Source of the DNA: Cercophora sp. LCS_1
Taxonomy: Eukaryota > Ascomycota > Sordariomycetes > Sordariales > Lasiosphaeriaceae
Reading direction: 5' to 3'
Assembly: GCA_036250225.1 (NCBI GenBank)
Contig: JAPZLL010000009.1
Coordinates: 1,221,498 to 1,285,497 of the forward strand
Length of the DNA: 64,000 nt
The notes under the pieces are model-generated. The model did not search any database. It was not told where the DNA came from and saw only the letters and a list, made by a program, of their open reading frames with translations. The translations under genes and the position numbers were made by a program. Shown in pieces: positions 9,624 to 20,154 of the stretch (positions within the stretch are counted from its first letter, which is position 1; each line of letters begins with the position of its first letter).

Positions 9624-11576
9624 TCACTTTTTGTCGAACTCGTCCATCTGATATCCCACCGTAGGCGACCCCATCGACTGCAAATGATCCATGACAGGAA
9701 TACTCGAGTCCATCTTCCTCCCACCCCTCCTCCACGGCCCAACCCCAACACCCTCGAGCGCCATCCTCAACAGCCAATAGTGACTATCCAGATCCCTCGC
9801 GAGCTCCCGCATCTGTCCCTCCCGCGTGATCCAATGGCCCCTCACAATGCTCACGACGCGTCCCAACGAGACACTTAGCAAAATAACACCCGCACAAAAC
9901 AGGATGACCAACATGACGGCCCAAAACCTAAAGTTTTGATATTGCCCCGTCGTCTTGATACGCATGTTGTGGCAATTTGTATACACTGCGTCCTTCTCGG
10001 GTCCCGATGGCATGTTGTCATACGCCTGGTATAGTAGCGTGCGCTCGTAGACCGGGCTGGTCTTGTCAATCCGGTCCAGAAAACGCATGATGTGCGCTTG
10101 TAACAAGGCCAACTTCGTCTCGAACCAGAGCTGCACCTCCTTTTTCCAGTGATCTGGCTCGAGGTGCAGTGAGTACGTGTCCGCAAAGACCGACTCCCTC
10201 GCGATTAAGGCGGAGGCACCCAAGGTAGCAAGCCCCATCGTTCCTACATCGGCGAGGCCGAGCAGCAGAGCGGAGCGCTTGATGGCGGTGAACTGGTTGA
10301 GATTGAGCTCGAGATGGGCATACGACTCGTTGAATGCCTCCGCCGCATGCGTGAGCTTCGTGCATTTGTCCGTGACAGGGTTGCAGAACTGGACCTGTTG
10401 CTCGCAGGCGAGAAAGTTGAGGTGGTTGTTCCCGTAGTAGAACGGATCGGAGAAGTTGGTTCCGTTGGCCAGGAAGAGCGGATCGTAAATGGGTCCGGAG
10501 TATCGGATCGAGTTCTGGGAGACATAGCAAATCGTTACGTCGCAGTCCTCCTTCCGTGTGAGGTTTTCCGGCCACACGAGTTGGCGGGCGGCGCCAGTCC
10601 ACCACCGACAGCTGGTGCTGTAGCCTGTGCTGAGGGCCTCGGGTTTTTCCGCAAACACGGCAGGTTCTGTGGTGTTGGTGATGGCGGATATGTCGAGGGT
10701 CGTGTAGCCACCCTTCGAGCTGACGAATTTGACCATGTCTGAGCCATCGATAGGGGAGCAAGCCATGCGGTGTCGGACGCCTGAGCGATCCATAGGCGGA
10801 GCGTTGATGCCTAGGTGGAAATGCGAGTCTAGCATCCCAGTGTCGAAGATGATGGTCGTGTTTGAGGAAGATGTGTCGTTTGCCAGGCACCTACCTTCAC
10901 CAAGGAATGGACACGGTCCTGAGGAAATATCATAGTCCAGTCGTCGTCGCGGGAACATGCTGTTAGTTGCAGCCAGGGGCTGTTTCCCCCTGGAGTAAAA
11001 CCAGCTTGCATATGCCCGGGCACTTTGCGTGTCGTCAACTCTGGCACGAAAGGCCTCGAAGCTCGTTGGTTTCCGATCATCCACCTGAATCGCTGCCCAG
11101 TTGAACTCCCACCCCCCACAGTTCTCGCTTGGGCGAGCTAGGACAATAACGTCGGCCTCGCTCTGCGTCGCGACCGCCGAGACAAAGATACTAAAAATAC
11201 CAAAGACGATGATGATCAATCCTGCGACGAGTCCGGTGGGGAGCAACGTCTTGAGCACCGGGTATGGTGTCTGAGCCCAAGCTGAGCAGAGCCAAAACGA
11301 ATCAAGGACCGCAGATATTGGCGTGCCATTGTTGCGAAGGAGCGTTTGAACCTGCTGCTGGAAAGGATCGGATCGTGTCGCGTGCCGGACGCGGAGTTGG
11401 TGATAGACGTATGCAAAGATCCTCCACATCGCGCCGCCTGCCAGTGACACCAGGAGGGCGAGCGCCGAAATCAGGACGTTGCCCCATTGCAGCGGCAAAG
11501 TGAGAACGACTTTGTCAACCCCTTGTTGTGAATAGTCGAGCCATATGCCGTTGTACACCGATAGGTTGGTGGCCAT
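9624..11576 (-). CDS. Large fungal membrane protein of unknown function
   Basis: An intronless frame encodes 650 residues from ATG 11576 (MATNLSVYNGIWLDYS). The frame is open for about 93 more codons upstream, but that part is low-complexity and Pro-rich, and the family-like N-terminus begins at 11576. Membrane segments are visible at about residues 29-50 (VLISALALLVSLAGGAMWRIF), 120-145, 455-475 and 580-605. A Cys- and Asn-rich region of about 300 residues between the second and third segments, with many N-glycosylation sequons (NTT, NLT, NGT, NES), is probably extracytoplasmic. This architecture is common among Pezizomycotina hypothetical proteins. No function can be assigned. Confidence 0.8.
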   Translation of the reverse strand: MATNLSVYNGIWLDYSQQGVDKVVLTLPLQWGNVLISALALLVSLAGGAMWRIFAYVYHQLRVRHATRSDPFQQQVQTLLRNNGTPISAVLDSFWLCSAWAQTPYPVLKTLLPTGLVAGLIIIVFGIFSIFVSAVATQSEADVIVLARPSENCGGWEFNWAAIQVDDRKPTSFEAFRARVDDTQSARAYASWFYSRGKQPLAATNSMFPRRRLDYDISSGPCPFLGEGRCLANDTSSSNTTIIFDTGMLDSHFHLGINAPPMDRSGVRHRMACSPIDGSDMVKFVSSKGGYTTLDISAITNTTEPAVFAEKPEALSTGYSTSCRWWTGAARQLVWPENLTRKEDCDVTICYVSQNSIRYSGPIYDPLFLANGTNFSDPFYYGNNHLNFLACEQQVQFCNPVTDKCTKLTHAAEAFNESYAHLELNLNQFTAIKRSALLLGLADVGTMGLATLGASALIARESVFADTYSLHLEPDHWKKEVQLWFETKLALLQAHIMRFLDRIDKTSPVYERTLLYQAYDNMPSGPEKDAVYTNCHNMRIKTTGQYQNFRFWAVMLVILFCAGVILLSVSLGRVVSIVRGHWITREGQMRELARDLDSHYWLLRMALEGVGVGPWRRGGRKMDSSIPVMDHLQSMGSPTVGYQMDEFDKK

Positions 11577-12571
11577 GTTGGCATTGGGAGTTAGATGCCG
11601 ACGACGCGGAGCCGTTGACACGTCGTTGAGGAAATTTGAGGATGCGCACCAAGGAAGAAATGAAGGGCGAACAAAGTCCGAGGCATCGCACTTTGTTCGC
11701 GGTGGCCCTTGCTTGGGTTTCAGGGGTTGAATGTTGACCCCTGGATGGATCGAGGACGCCACGGCTTGGCGTTGATGATCGACAACATCTGCCGAACCGG
11801 TCCCTCCACCGCCAGTGAAGTGACCGTTGAGCTGACCTGGTTTGTTTAGTTGCACTCATCAAAAATAGGACCACTCGCCCTACCTGGCGTCCACCTAGAG
11901 GTACTTTGCTGCTCTCTCTCGAAGAATTGCGCGGAGAGCATCGTGCAAGTTTCGCCTGACGAAAATCCACCGCTTGCCTCTCGGGGTTTTCACTGTCAGA
12001 GGATGGGCGCCTCTTCGAAATCGGCCTGATATTCTCCCACAACTGGCGAGGACCACGTATAAGACAGTGCCGTGCAGAATGGAGCATTGTCTAAAGAGAC
12101 GGTAACGAAGGAGCATTCGTTCCACGGGAGCGTCGTTAACTTTAGCAATCGGATCGAGCGACGGTCAGGAAGGGGTTCGCAGCTAATTAGTTATAGGGGA
12201 CAGCTCGGGCTGTTTGGATCTTGGGGCCGCTGAACTGCCGGCTGCTGGACTGTTGGAACGGATTTGGAAACATGGTGGTCGGTCTCGAGCTGCTAGTTGT
12301 TCCTAGCGTCGTGTGGGCCAGCCGTCATCAGGATTGTAGAGTCGGTGAGAGGTACCTCATATTTCGCCCTATCCCCTTCGAAACCTTCTTCCCCACCTCC
12401 CTTCCATCGTCGTCGTGGTGGATGGCGTAAATGCGATCGCCTAAGGTAAGGAACCTTCGTGGTGCGCTAAACCGTAAGCGGGTATACGCTCTATGTTCGA
12501 CCTTGCATCGCTACCAAGGGAATGTGGTTCGGTCTTTCAGGATAGACTTTCGGCAAAAAAGGAAAAAATGA
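11577..12571. other. Intergenic, no supported gene
   Basis: This is the promoter side of the membrane-protein gene followed by the 3' side of tRNA-Phe. Minus-strand frames at 11515-12125 overlap the leader and lack recognisable features. Confidence 0.4.
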
Positions 12572-12662
12572 TGCGGTTTATGTGGATCGAACACATGACC
12601 TTCAGATTGACATCCCGAAGTTTGACTTCAGTCTGACGCTCTCCCAACTGAGCTAAACCCGC
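12572..12662 (-). tRNA. tRNA-Phe (anticodon GAA), with intron
   Basis: The minus strand begins GCGGGTTTAGCTCAGTTGG, a perfect A box. The anticodon stem TCAGA/TCTGA carries loop CTGAAG and an intron of about 18 nt after position 37. The T-arm is TGTTCGATCCACA and the 3' strand is AAACCGC with A as discriminator. Position 5:68 is a G-A mismatch in the acceptor stem; all other stem pairs hold. Confidence 0.9.
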
Positions 12663-13177
12663 CTCTTGCTCCACTTGTGAAGTTGTTAAATTCTGGCTTT
12701 CAAAATCCTGTTAATATCGTGATTACACCCGGCCGATCGCGAAATGGGTGGCGCTCAGCATCTCCCCCTTTCACTTCGCCTGTTGGGTGCGGCGACGGGG
12801 CAACGTGGGGGACGGAACTTTCGAAACCAGCCGCACGACATCACCGCCGCTTGGACTAGCTCTTACCAAGCAGGTTGTGCACATGGAGCAAAGAGCCCGC
12901 AATCCCCGCGAGAAGTATTGCGGGCCCAAGATCATTTGTGAGCAACAGTTTTGCTCATCGTCAAGAGAGGAAACACGTGCCGACTGGCCTAGCGGATGAT
13001 TCATTCGAAAAGAGACCGGGGAATGCCTGGCAACGTAGACGAACTCGTTCAATTTCCATGTTCGATAGACGTATCACCCACCAGACATAGCAACACGGCT
13101 TGGATAAATGCCCCCAGCGATGGCAACCCCCGTGTGCAACCGATAGCCAATGTTGAAAATGCCCCGAACATCACCGC
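12663..13177. other. Intergenic, no supported gene
   Basis: Spacer between tRNA-Phe and the stop codon of the coiled-coil protein gene. Short overlapping frames only. Confidence 0.4.
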
Positions 13178-13711
13178 CTACTCCTCCACCTCTTCAACCT
13201 TCACCCTCACGGCCTCCGCCTCCTTGAACCCTGAACCTCCTCCCGCCATGTCCGCGCCCCGTCCCCCTTCTTTCATGAGCTTCTCCATGACCTTGAATTT
13301 CTTTCCGAATTCTTCGAAGATCCTTTTCTTCTCGGCTTCCAACCTGGCGCTCTTCCTCACCAACTCGTCCACCTCCCGGTCTATCATGGCGTCCAGTTTG
13401 GCGTTCAATTCCATCGCCTCCTTTTCGCGCTTGGCCCAGATCGCCTCTTGCTCTGCGTGCTCTTGTCGCGCCCGTTTGTGTCGTTGAATATCACCCCTGC
13501 ACTGCCTCGCTTCTCTCTCCCACTTCTTGATCTCCTTCTCGCATCTCTGAAGCTCTTTCTCGCACCTCGCGATCGCCTTGCCTGATTTCTCTACTCGAGC
13601 GGAATAACTGTTTTTTTGCGCGGCGTTGTACCTGACGTCACACTTGATTCGCCTGTTACGCTGATTCTTGCGCTTCCTTTTTCTGGCCAAAGTCTTCTTG
13701 TTCGACGACAT
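13178..13711 (-). CDS. Basic coiled-coil protein, unknown function
   Basis: A 177-residue intronless frame. Residues 1-35 are strongly basic (KRKRKNQRNRR resembles a nuclear localisation signal). Residues about 40-145 are a near-continuous heptad-like helix rich in Lys, Glu and Arg with two KELQRCEKEIKKW-type turns, predicted to form a coiled coil. The end is Gly-rich followed by an acidic tail (VKVEEVEE). No family is recognised. Composition and clean termination support a real gene; a nuclear location is inferred from the basic N-terminus. Confidence 0.6.
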   Translation of the reverse strand: MSSNKKTLARKRKRKNQRNRRIKCDVRYNAAQKNSYSARVEKSGKAIARCEKELQRCEKEIKKWEREARQCRGDIQRHKRARQEHAEQEAIWAKREKEAMELNAKLDAMIDREVDELVRKSARLEAEKKRIFEEFGKKFKVMEKLMKEGGRGADMAGGGSGFKEAEAVRVKVEEVEE

Positions 13712-14211
13712 TTTGTGCGGTCGGTTGCAGGATTGCGGTCTCGCCGGTGGCTCGGTCGGGGTTCGCGTGTGTCGGTATTAGAAGTTGCTAGCAGCCAGAT
13801 CTGGCCTTTTGGGCGAGGAGGAAGCGCTTGCGTTCTCGTGGGTTGGGGAACGAAGAGATGCAGCGAAGGATTTTACCACTGGAGAGGGGGAGCGAACAGC
13901 AGCCTTAAGTCGCCTTCCTTCTAGGACAGGACGGAAAGCATCTAATTGCGCAATCACGCTATCTCACGCTACGGAGAAGGAAGGAGCAGGTCACACGGCT
14001 CACAGAAAAGTCACCCCGCGATATGGCGCGGGAAGGAGTGGGCCACACATGTTCAAGTCACCACCGACATCAAGCACAAAATCCCATGACAAAGTATTTT
14101 CCCTATCTGAGTCAAGCAGCATCAAGCCGGGTTGTCCCAGCAGCTACCTATCCACCTCAAATTTCCCATATTACTTGTCAAGATTCCTCCATGTGCATCA
14201 ATGTACAGACG
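13712..14211. other. Intergenic, no supported gene
   Basis: Promoter side of the coiled-coil gene and 3' side of the Ser/Thr-rich gene. Frames of 102-160 codons on the plus strand have no recognisable feature. Confidence 0.4.
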
Positions 14212-16043
14212 TTAAAGTCCACCATATCTTCCGTACTTGCCATACCAAGCCGCCATACCCGTCGTAGTCGAGCTCGTGCTAGAACCCGCTCTGGAGAGCG
14301 TCGAAAATGTGGTCGGCACGGTGAACGTCGCGTTCACTGAGCCACTCAAAGCATCAGTGGCCGACGTAGCCGACACAGGCGCGGTCGGGTTCGAAAAGGT
14401 GTATCCGCCGTAGCCCTCCCACTGGACGGAGGATGTTGTCTTTGCGCTGTCCACTGAGGTTGTGGAATTGTATCCCACGCTACTCGAGGGGTGAGCAGTG
14501 ACAGTAAGCTCCGAGGTGGCGGTCACGACAACGGTTGTGACGGGTTCGACAGAAGACGAACCAGACAGAGCGTCGGTCGCAGATGTTAGTGCTGTGTTGG
14601 ATACAGAACTTGGGATGCCGGAGGGCGTGACAAACACCGTGGTAACGTCCGACGCGGTTACAATAAATGTGGTGACTGACTCTTCCGTCGCAGAGGGAGG
14701 TCCGGTCAGGGCATCCGTAGCTGAAGTCTCAGTGACAGGAGTGACGGAGCTAGGAGTCCACGAAGTCGACGAGGTCTTAACGATAGTAGGAGCCGGGACG
14801 ACGACAGTGCTGTAGCCTGAGCTGGTGACGGTTATCACGACGGTGACGTTGCTGCCAGTCGTCGAGCTGGCGGAGGAGGGGCCAGTGAGGGCATCGGTGG
14901 CTGAGGTCTCAAAGATGGGAGATGATGACGGAACCTCGAGGGTTGTCACCGAGCCAGAAACGGTCGAAATGGACCAACCGAAGGGAACAGACTCCGTACT
15001 GGATGGGGCTTCAGGTGCCGATGAGGTTACCGCTTCTCCGCTCGCTGTGCCGGGGCTCGAGGTGGTGAAGGTCCCAACGCTGAATGAGACGATAGGCGAT
15101 GTGACTCCCGACGCTCCAATGCTGGTCACGTAAGTCGTACCATCCCATGTACTGCTTGTCGAGATGGTGGTATTTGAACCATTTCCAAGGACCGAAGTGA
15201 CTGAAGAGGTTGGCGCCGACGCAGTCGTTGAAGGAGTCTCGGCGCTCAGAGTCGTATAGGTTAGACTCGGGTGGTATCCAGTCGAGGAAGCACTCTGTCC
15301 ACTGCCAGTACCGGTGCCGGTGCCGCCAGGCCATGTCCAGGTTCTCGAGGATCCAGAGCCAGTGCCAGTGGGCTCAACTGTCGGTGTTGTGGGAGTAATG
15401 GCAGTGGTTTGCTCGGTGATCCAGATTGTGAACGAGGACAACCACGCGGAGAAGCTTGCCGTCGACATCCAGTGCGGTTCCGACGACCCCCAATGCGGTT
15501 CCACGTTGTCGGACGAAGTAGAAGTGAGCTGAGTTGTCAACGTTGTCAGGGATGTCACTGTGCTAGCGCCCGAAATGGCAGCGGATGATCCCTCGCCGCT
15601 GATGGGGAGAGTCGCCGAGGTGAAGTTCGCTCCGCTGCCAGTGCCGATTGCAGAAGTAGCCGACGAGGTCGTGTTGGGGTAGATGGGGCCCGAGGCAGAC
15701 GAGGAACCAAGGCCGCCAGTGCTTGCGACAGAACTGACAACACCAGTGGAGAGGACTGAAGAAGGGAGGACCGAGGGCACGTTGGGGGCGGGCAAACCAG
15801 AGCAGAGGGCAGAGACGATCACCGTCTTGATGGTGACGGTGGAAGTCGCCGTGACTGTCTTGGTGAAGGCGACATCCTCGTACGCGGGGACGTGTCTCTT
15901 GGGACGACGGAGAGCCTCATTCGGCAAGGCAGCCGCCGGAGCCCCGCTGTGATTGTCAGTACTGCTCCCGTGGACGCGCCGTAGAGATCTATGCAGACTC
16001 ACCCCAAGGCGAGGAAGGCGGTCAAAAGACCAAGACCGAGCAT
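14212..16043 (-). CDS. Secreted Ser/Thr-rich, repeat-containing wall-type protein
   Basis: Exon 1 (16043-16003, 41 nt) encodes the signal peptide start MLGLGLLTAFLALG. A 56-nt intron (GTGAGT donor, TCACAG acceptor) leads to exon 2 (15946-14212); together 591 residues. After the signal peptide and a short basic stretch (RRPKRHVPAYED, a possible KR processing site) the protein is almost entirely Ser, Thr, Val, Gly and Pro. Four copies of an ATDAL(T/S)G motif occur in the C-terminal half, encoded near 14345, 14565, 14705 and 14885. Such composition is typical of heavily O-mannosylated wall or adhesin-like proteins. There is no hydrophobic GPI-anchor tail; the protein ends in a Tyr/Gly-rich segment (WYGKYGRYGG). 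Function is otherwise unknown. Confidence 0.72.
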
Positions 16044-17920
16044 CTTGAAGACGTAACCCTGTTGAAGAGAGTAACTCTGATGGATGTAAAAGGCGTGACC
16101 GGATAAAAGAGTGCGCAGGCCGAAAAAGAAACGAGTGAAATCCTGCTTGTGGGTGGAAAGGTGAAAAGATTGCAGGAAGGAAGGTGAGGAAGGCGGTCCA
16201 GCTTTTTGTAGGTGGGAGGAGAAAAATCGATAGGTGGAAGGAGGGCAACGATTGGTAAGTCCTCGCACGAAAAACTCAAGGGCTTCGACTTGTTTCTCCA
16301 CTCAGGCCGCCTGGCTGCAGCTCCAAACGTATATGGAAGGTACGGCCAGCGTGGCACACAATCCACGCTCCCGGATTTTTTAAGTGTTTGTCTCCGTGTT
16401 TGTAGGGCATTGCAGATCTGGGACCCACTTGTGTTGCTCGAAGGGGGCCTTTTCGATCTTGAACGCGTCCAGTTGCCACCTTCCAATGGCACCTTCTCTC
16501 TACGCGGAGACCCATCTCCAGGCAATGCGAGCAGGCAATAGATAGGGCAATAGATGAAATTAGGTTGGTGATATCTCCCTTCGACAGTCATTCTAACTGA
16601 AAAAAAGCTACATGACACTGGAGACCAGGAGAAGCACACAATCACAAGCCGGGAGCAGGAAGCGAGCACCGAGAGCAGTCTCGTATCAAGGAACCCATGT
16701 CCTCCCGATGTAGGCAATCTATCCGTTGTCAGCCACAGCGGAATCGCGGGTGCTTGGCGATTACGCGAAGCCTTGCCGACCCGTGGCTGCACGTCGCCGC
16801 TTTGTTACACACTTACCAGTCAAGCCGGCAGACAGACAGGAGGCAGAAAGGCAAACACGCATTGACATTCGGCCATGGGGGCGCATTGGCTCATCGGTCG
16901 ATAGCCGTTTGACCCCGCGAAACAACACAGCAGACCTGTCACTTTCGCGAGCAAAGGGCGGCGGCTACCAGAAGATGTCGTCCAACGTCGTGTCCCAACA
17001 GCAACCCGGGAGATCCAAGATCTCCGTCTCATCAGACACACGAGGTCGGGTCGGGTCGACTCGGGATGATATCAATGTCGCAGCGAGAAAAACGTGAAAG
17101 AAGCAGGTGGCTGAGCTTCCGGAAAATCCCGTCATGGGGGCGTAGAACATGGAGAGAGGCTGTGAGTCCCAGACATACCTTAAATATCCAAGGACTATTG
17201 CGCTGATGTTTTCAGTTTCGGGTTTCGGAAAAGAAGATGCGTGTGGACGAGACAGATGTCTCGGACTCAATCCGAGGACCAACCGCTGTGACTGGGCCGT
17301 TTGTTCGTTTGCCTCGTGTTTGTGAACGCTGGGGATGGATCAGCAAGGATAGCCTGGGTATCAAAAGCTAATCTGGGTTTGAGGTGCATCTTTCCAGTCC
17401 AACCTTATCGCAAACTTCGTGTTGAAGAAAAGCCTGCGAGCTTTTCCACCACTTCGTCAACATCTTGCGCAGCATCAGGTCAAACAGCCTGCTGCTGCCC
17501 AATCCCGGCGATGGTATTGTACCTGTTCCTGCATCGACCAACCTGCGCCCTTCCGCGCTCCAGGTGACACAACGCCGTTCCCCTCATCAAGATTGCATCA
17601 GTCACCCGTCCATCGAGCGCTCTCGAGGCGGACAGCATGCTGCGTGTTTAGCAGAATCGACGGGAAGACCCGCCGCACTGATGGGATAAGCGGTGAGATC
17701 TCGCACAGCGCTGTCCCCAAAATGCGGTCAAGCCGGCATCGCAAACATCGTCGGACGCGCATTGGTCAATCCCATGTTTCGAACGAAATGAGTCAAGTGT
17801 AGAGTAGATGAACCACCCCTGAGCCCCCGGCTCCCAGCATTACCCATGGATGCAATCCGACCAAACAAGGAAAACGACAAAATACTGTTACAGCTATCAC
17901 CGCAACGGCCAAACCTCAAT
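16044..17920. other. Long intergenic region, no supported gene
   Basis: This 1.9-kb stretch lies between the start of the Ser/Thr-rich gene and the stop of the superoxide dismutase gene. Frames of up to 256 codons overlap one another on both strands, without domains or consistent splice signals. It probably contains the promoter of the Ser/Thr-rich gene. Confidence 0.4.
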
Positions 17921-18714
17921 TCACAGGACAGCCTTGAGGGCAGCAAACACATCCTCCCTCGACCCAGCAAACCGCTCCTCGGCCACCTTCCAGTTGATGA
18001 CCTTCCAGATGTTCTCCACATATGCCGCCTTGCCGTTGAGATACTGTTCACAAGTTAGCACTCATATTGCTTCATTAACCCCCATTTGCATCCCAACTCA
18101 CCTGCAAATAATAAGCATGCTCCCACATGTCCACCCCGAAAATCGGTGTCCCCTCCAAAACCGGATCCTGGTCCTTGGTTGTCACGACCCTGAGCACTTC
18201 GCCCTCCTTTACCAACCACCCCCATCCGCTCCCCTGAATGCCCAGCAACGCCTTGCCAAACTCCTTCTTGAAGTCATCCACGCTGCCCCAGCGCTTCTCA
18301 ATCGCTGCAGACAACGACGGCGCAGACTCCTGCTTGGCGTCGTCGCTGTCGGCGGGTGCCAGGTTCTGCCAGAACAGCGAGTGGTTGATGTGGCCGCCGC
18401 CGTTGAACTTGATGGTTTGCTGCAGGCCGATCTGGGCCGAGATATCGTTTGACGTGAGGGCGGTGAGGTGGGACTGGAGGGCTGCGTTGAGGTTCGTTAC
18501 GTAGGCTTGGTGGTGTTCTTTGATTGTGTCAGCGGTGGTGAGGGAGAGTTAGGGGGAGAGGGGCTCACTGCTGTGGTGGAGGGTCATGATTTGGGTTGAG
18601 ATGTAGGGTTCCAGGGCCTGGTCCGGAGTGTTAGACTGCATGATGTAGTTGGGGAGGCGAGCATACATCGTAGCCGTAGGGGAGCTGGGGGAGAGAGTAG
18701 CTTGTCACGGCCAT
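17921..18714 (-). CDS. Superoxide dismutase, Mn/Fe type
   Basis: Four minus-strand exons (18714-18667, 18617-18569, 18517-18102, 18043-17921) encode 211 residues and join in frame. The enzyme converts superoxide to hydrogen peroxide and oxygen. Landmarks are the N-terminal YSLPQLPYGYDALEPYI, the metal-binding His region MTLHHSKHHQAYV, the second His in GGGHINHSLFW, the GSGWGWLV strand, and the DMWEHAYYLQ motif with the remaining Asp and His ligands. Length fits the family. With ATG 18714 there is no targeting sequence, which suggests a cytosolic form. An in-frame upstream ATG near 18790 would add about 25 residues (MVNFGNVLSYLT...), so a targeted form is possible. Introns are 49, 51 and 58 nt with standard borders. 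Manganese rather than iron is expected in fungi but cannot be proven from sequence. Confidence 0.93.
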
Positions 18715-19407
18715 GGTCGCGTTTTCGGTGAGGACCTGCTGCGAGGGATGCAGGGTGAGGTAGGAGAGGACGTTGCCAAAATTGACCATTTTGACTGCCG
18801 GCGGGATGGGTGCCTGTTGTCCAATTGACGATGAGTGTCCAAAATGGGATGAGAGGAGCCGTCAAGGTGCTTGGCGATCGAGGTTCTCGTCGCTTGGCGT
18901 GTGGGGGTGGTTGGTCGTTGAGCGATGTCTGCGGCCGGGATGAGATGAAGTCGCGTCGCAAGGGATGATGATGACACGCGTGCGCGGGGTGGTGGGGATT
19001 TCCCGCGCAAACGTGCTCAATCGCGAGCAGTGGGAATTTCTGCGGCAGATGTGGCCCGCGCTTTTTGCTGCTGACACAGCCTGGAAACCCGAGACAGCGG
19101 ACCTCAACGGCTGCCAAGCACTCTCAGGGGCGCTGAAAGAGGCAGTTTGCGCTTGATTTCGGCGTTGTGATTGGATTCTCATCTTGCATGGCTTCCGGCG
19201 CCCTGGGGTTGGCCCTGGTCGTGGGAACTCGAGGAGGTGGGGACCTTACTGGCTGCGATGGACAGCGGACGCGCACCTTTACGGCCAGCTCGCTATAAGA
19301 GGTAGACGGCGTCGCGAGACAGAGTTAGACAGCAAGACATTCAGTCCATTATCGGTCATCAGCTTCAACGTGTTAAATTCAAGATACAAGATATATCACA
19401 AGAAAAA
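18715..19407. other. Divergent promoter region
   Basis: Non-coding sequence between the SOD gene (leftward) and the orphan gene at 19408 (rightward). A TATA-like GCTATAAGAGG lies near 19290, about 115 nt before the orphan start codon. Confidence 0.4.
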
Positions 19408-19865
19408 ATGTGTGGAGGAGACTGCTCACCCTCATCGACGCCCCGGATCGGCGCCCGAGTCGACTTTCGGCTGGGGAATCTCCTGTTCCTCAATCCCTCA
19501 ACACCAAGCAGCGCCCTCGCTACACACGTCCGCTTCAGACCAAATGAAGACATCCCAACCGATGATGCAGATAGCCTTCTCGTTTCCATCCAGTTTGTAC
19601 CGCCCCTGCAATTAGCTATCCCGGTCACTAATACGTTGACAGTGTGAGCGGGGACCTGACGAAGCCCGTTGGGGAGAGCGGCTTGATGCAGCAATTTACC
19701 ATATCACGGTCTGGCATCGTTACAGATGGGGATGACAATTTCGAGATGGCGCTCAGTGAATCTGTATCGCTAAACGTGGGAAACGATGGCATCATTGGCC
19801 GGCGGGTGTCAGTGACACAAGGGGGGCAAGTTGTGGCTGATGGCATTGTTGGGTTCAACTTCTGA
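19408..19865 (+). CDS. Small orphan protein of 135 residues
   Basis: Exon 1 is 19408-19592 and exon 2 is 19643-19865. They are joined by a 50-nt intron with donor GTTTGT, a branch-like CACTAATAC and acceptor TTGACAG. The splice restores one continuous frame (SLLVSIH then VSGDLTKPVGES). The protein is rich in beta-type residues and ends in VADGIVGFNF. It has no signal peptide and no recognised domain. The well-formed intron and the smooth joined frame are the main reasons to believe in it; the product is otherwise unknown. Confidence 0.55.
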
Positions 19866-20154
19866 TCGACCTGGGAGATGCGCCTTGTCATTTTTTCGGA
19901 TTGCATTCAGCAATGGCGTTTTGATAAACTTGATAGGATCGATTCGCTGGAGTTCAAGGATTAGGATTCATGCTTAGGTGCTGGAAGATCATGGAGCGGA
20001 AACGCAGTGTAGCAATCATTGTTCATAGACAAAGAGCCGTTGCCTCATAAATGTCAAAATGCCTCCAACTACATGCGCCAGTCCTTTCCTAAATGCACAC
20101 AACATCCGCAAGGAGCCACCATATATACCGTTCCAAAAGCAGCCAACACGACGA

